From JBGOUV01 sp041477815 (GTDB lineage: Bacteria; Acidobacteriota; Terriglobia; Bryobacterales; JACQDG01), in contig JBGOUV010000443.1 of NCBI GenBank assembly GCA_041477815.1, positions 1 to 5,191 on the forward strand: a stretch of 5,191 nt of DNA. Reading direction: 5' to 3'. Within the stretch, counting starts at the first letter, position 1. Each line of letters opens with the position of its first letter. Both the position numbers and the translations under genes were made by a program. Below the pieces are notes generated by a model. The model searched no databases, was not told the origin of the DNA, and saw nothing but the letters and a program-made list of their open reading frames with translations. Below are positions 4,754-5,191 of the stretch, in pieces.

Positions 4754-5191
4754 AGCACCGCCGGCAGCCAGCCGCGAAACCACTGCCGGAACTGCTCCGC
4801 TAGTTTCTGTCGCGACGGGCCGGCCGGCACCGGCTCCGGTCCCACCGGCAGGCCCCGCTCGATCAGCGCCAGCTTGATCCAGCACGGCGCCGGAAACCGG
4901 TCCAACCAGGCGATAAACTCCCGCAGGCGCCGGTCGAGCGCCTGCGCCCGTCCCGCCACGTTCCCCGTCACCGCGCGGTCGATGGCCAGCAGCAATTCCG
5001 GAATCACACCGGCCACACCGGAAACCACGCCGTCGGCTCCTTGCACTCGCGCCTCGGTGAAGATCTTGTCGTCGCCCACCAGCAGTGTGAACGGATGATG
5101 CGATCGCAACGCCCGCAGCCGCAAGAACTGATCGAACGACCCGCTGGAGTCCTTGATCCCGGCAAAGCTTCCGGTTTCCAGCAGCACCCGC
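4738..5191 (-). CDS. Dihydrodipicolinate synthase/N-acetylneuraminate lyase family protein, C-terminal part
   Basis: Only the last ~150 codons are in the window; the gene runs in from the right edge. The visible frame starts ...RVLLETGSFAGIKDSSGSFDQFL. GIKDSSG holds the lysine that forms the Schiff base in this class I aldolase family. LLVGDDKIFTEARVQGADGVVSGVAGVIPELL follows, matching the strand-7/8 region with its conserved G-D-D and G-x-x-G-x-x-S. The C-terminal helical domain contains CWIKLALIERGLPVG, the counterpart of the VKxxLxxxGL segment in DapA. Members cleave or condense pyruvate-type keto acids (lysine synthesis, sialic acid or sugar-acid breakdown). The N-terminal substrate-binding motifs are missing, so the reaction is not assigned, and dapA should not be used as a name. 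It is the upstream partner of the decarboxylase gene, overlapping it by 4 bases. Confidence 0.88.
   Translation of the reverse strand, partial: RVLLETGSFAGIKDSSGSFDQFLRLRALRSHHPFTLLVGDDKIFTEARVQGADGVVSGVAGVIPELLLAIDRAVTGNVAGRAQALDRRLREFIAWLDRFPAPCWIKLALIERGLPVGPEPVPAGPSRQKLAEQFRQWFRGWLPAVLEEAA

Noticed and set aside
4742..4885. N-terminal extension of the decarboxylase from an ATG at 4885
   Set aside because: The 48 extra residues are Gly/Ala-rich, lie within the aldolase coding sequence and have no family counterpart. The GTG at 4741 has a strong ribosome binding site and gives the normal length.
3842..5098. Plus-strand frame of 418 codons
   Set aside because: It is antisense to the decarboxylase and aldolase genes, both with clear catalytic motifs. 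Its translation is low-complexity and Arg/His/Gly-rich.

Overview
The window looks like a GC-rich chromosomal segment of a soil bacterium, most plausibly an acidobacterium of the Solibacter/Bryobacter kind. This placement rests on the overall style of the proteins (secreted TPR, cupin and metallo-beta-lactamase-fold proteins, a small nucleotidyltransferase pair, a group II intron). It was not tested against a database and should be held loosely.

Layout, left to right. Positions 1-390 (minus strand) appear to be the 5' part of a group II intron. It begins with GTGCG at 390, has a stem-loop whose loop can pair with the last five bases of the 5' exon, and runs into the first 29 codons of what is probably the intron-encoded reverse transcriptase; the rest lies beyond the window edge. 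Positions 391-475 are a short intergenic stretch with a hairpin touching the stop codon of the next gene. Then come a TPR protein with an N-terminal hydrophobic segment (minus, 476-1276), a small secreted cupin-like protein (plus, 1297-1656), a secreted metallo-beta-lactamase-fold protein of the COG1237 type (minus, 1667-2596), and an overlapping plus-strand pair of a 63-residue protein and an AbiEii-like nucleotidyltransferase (2619-3192). A palindrome-rich 109-bp intergenic region follows. Last is a minus-strand operon of a dapA/NAL-family gene (partial, 5191-4738) and a PLP-dependent aromatic-amino-acid decarboxylase homologue (4741-3302), coupled by a GTGA stop/start overlap.

Three points deserve most attention. 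First, both divergent gene pairs (1276/1297 and 2596/2619) are separated by about 20 bp and share the same composite element ATNNTANNAT. In it two opposing -10 hexamers overlap by TA, each lying 6-7 bp from a start codon, which predicts bidirectional promoters making leaderless mRNAs. Second, the decarboxylase homologue has Phe330 where aromatic amino acid decarboxylases have the catalytic-loop Tyr (Tyr332 in human DDC); in plants this Tyr-to-Phe change distinguishes aromatic aldehyde synthases from decarboxylases. Third, the small protein plus nucleotidyltransferase, with a 65-bp gene overlap, looks like a compact toxin-antitoxin-type module without a recognisable AbiEi or HEPN partner.

The genes do not form one obvious pathway. 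Only the dapA-like/decarboxylase pair and the 63-aa/nucleotidyltransferase pair look like functional units. No rRNA, tRNA or CRISPR array was seen.
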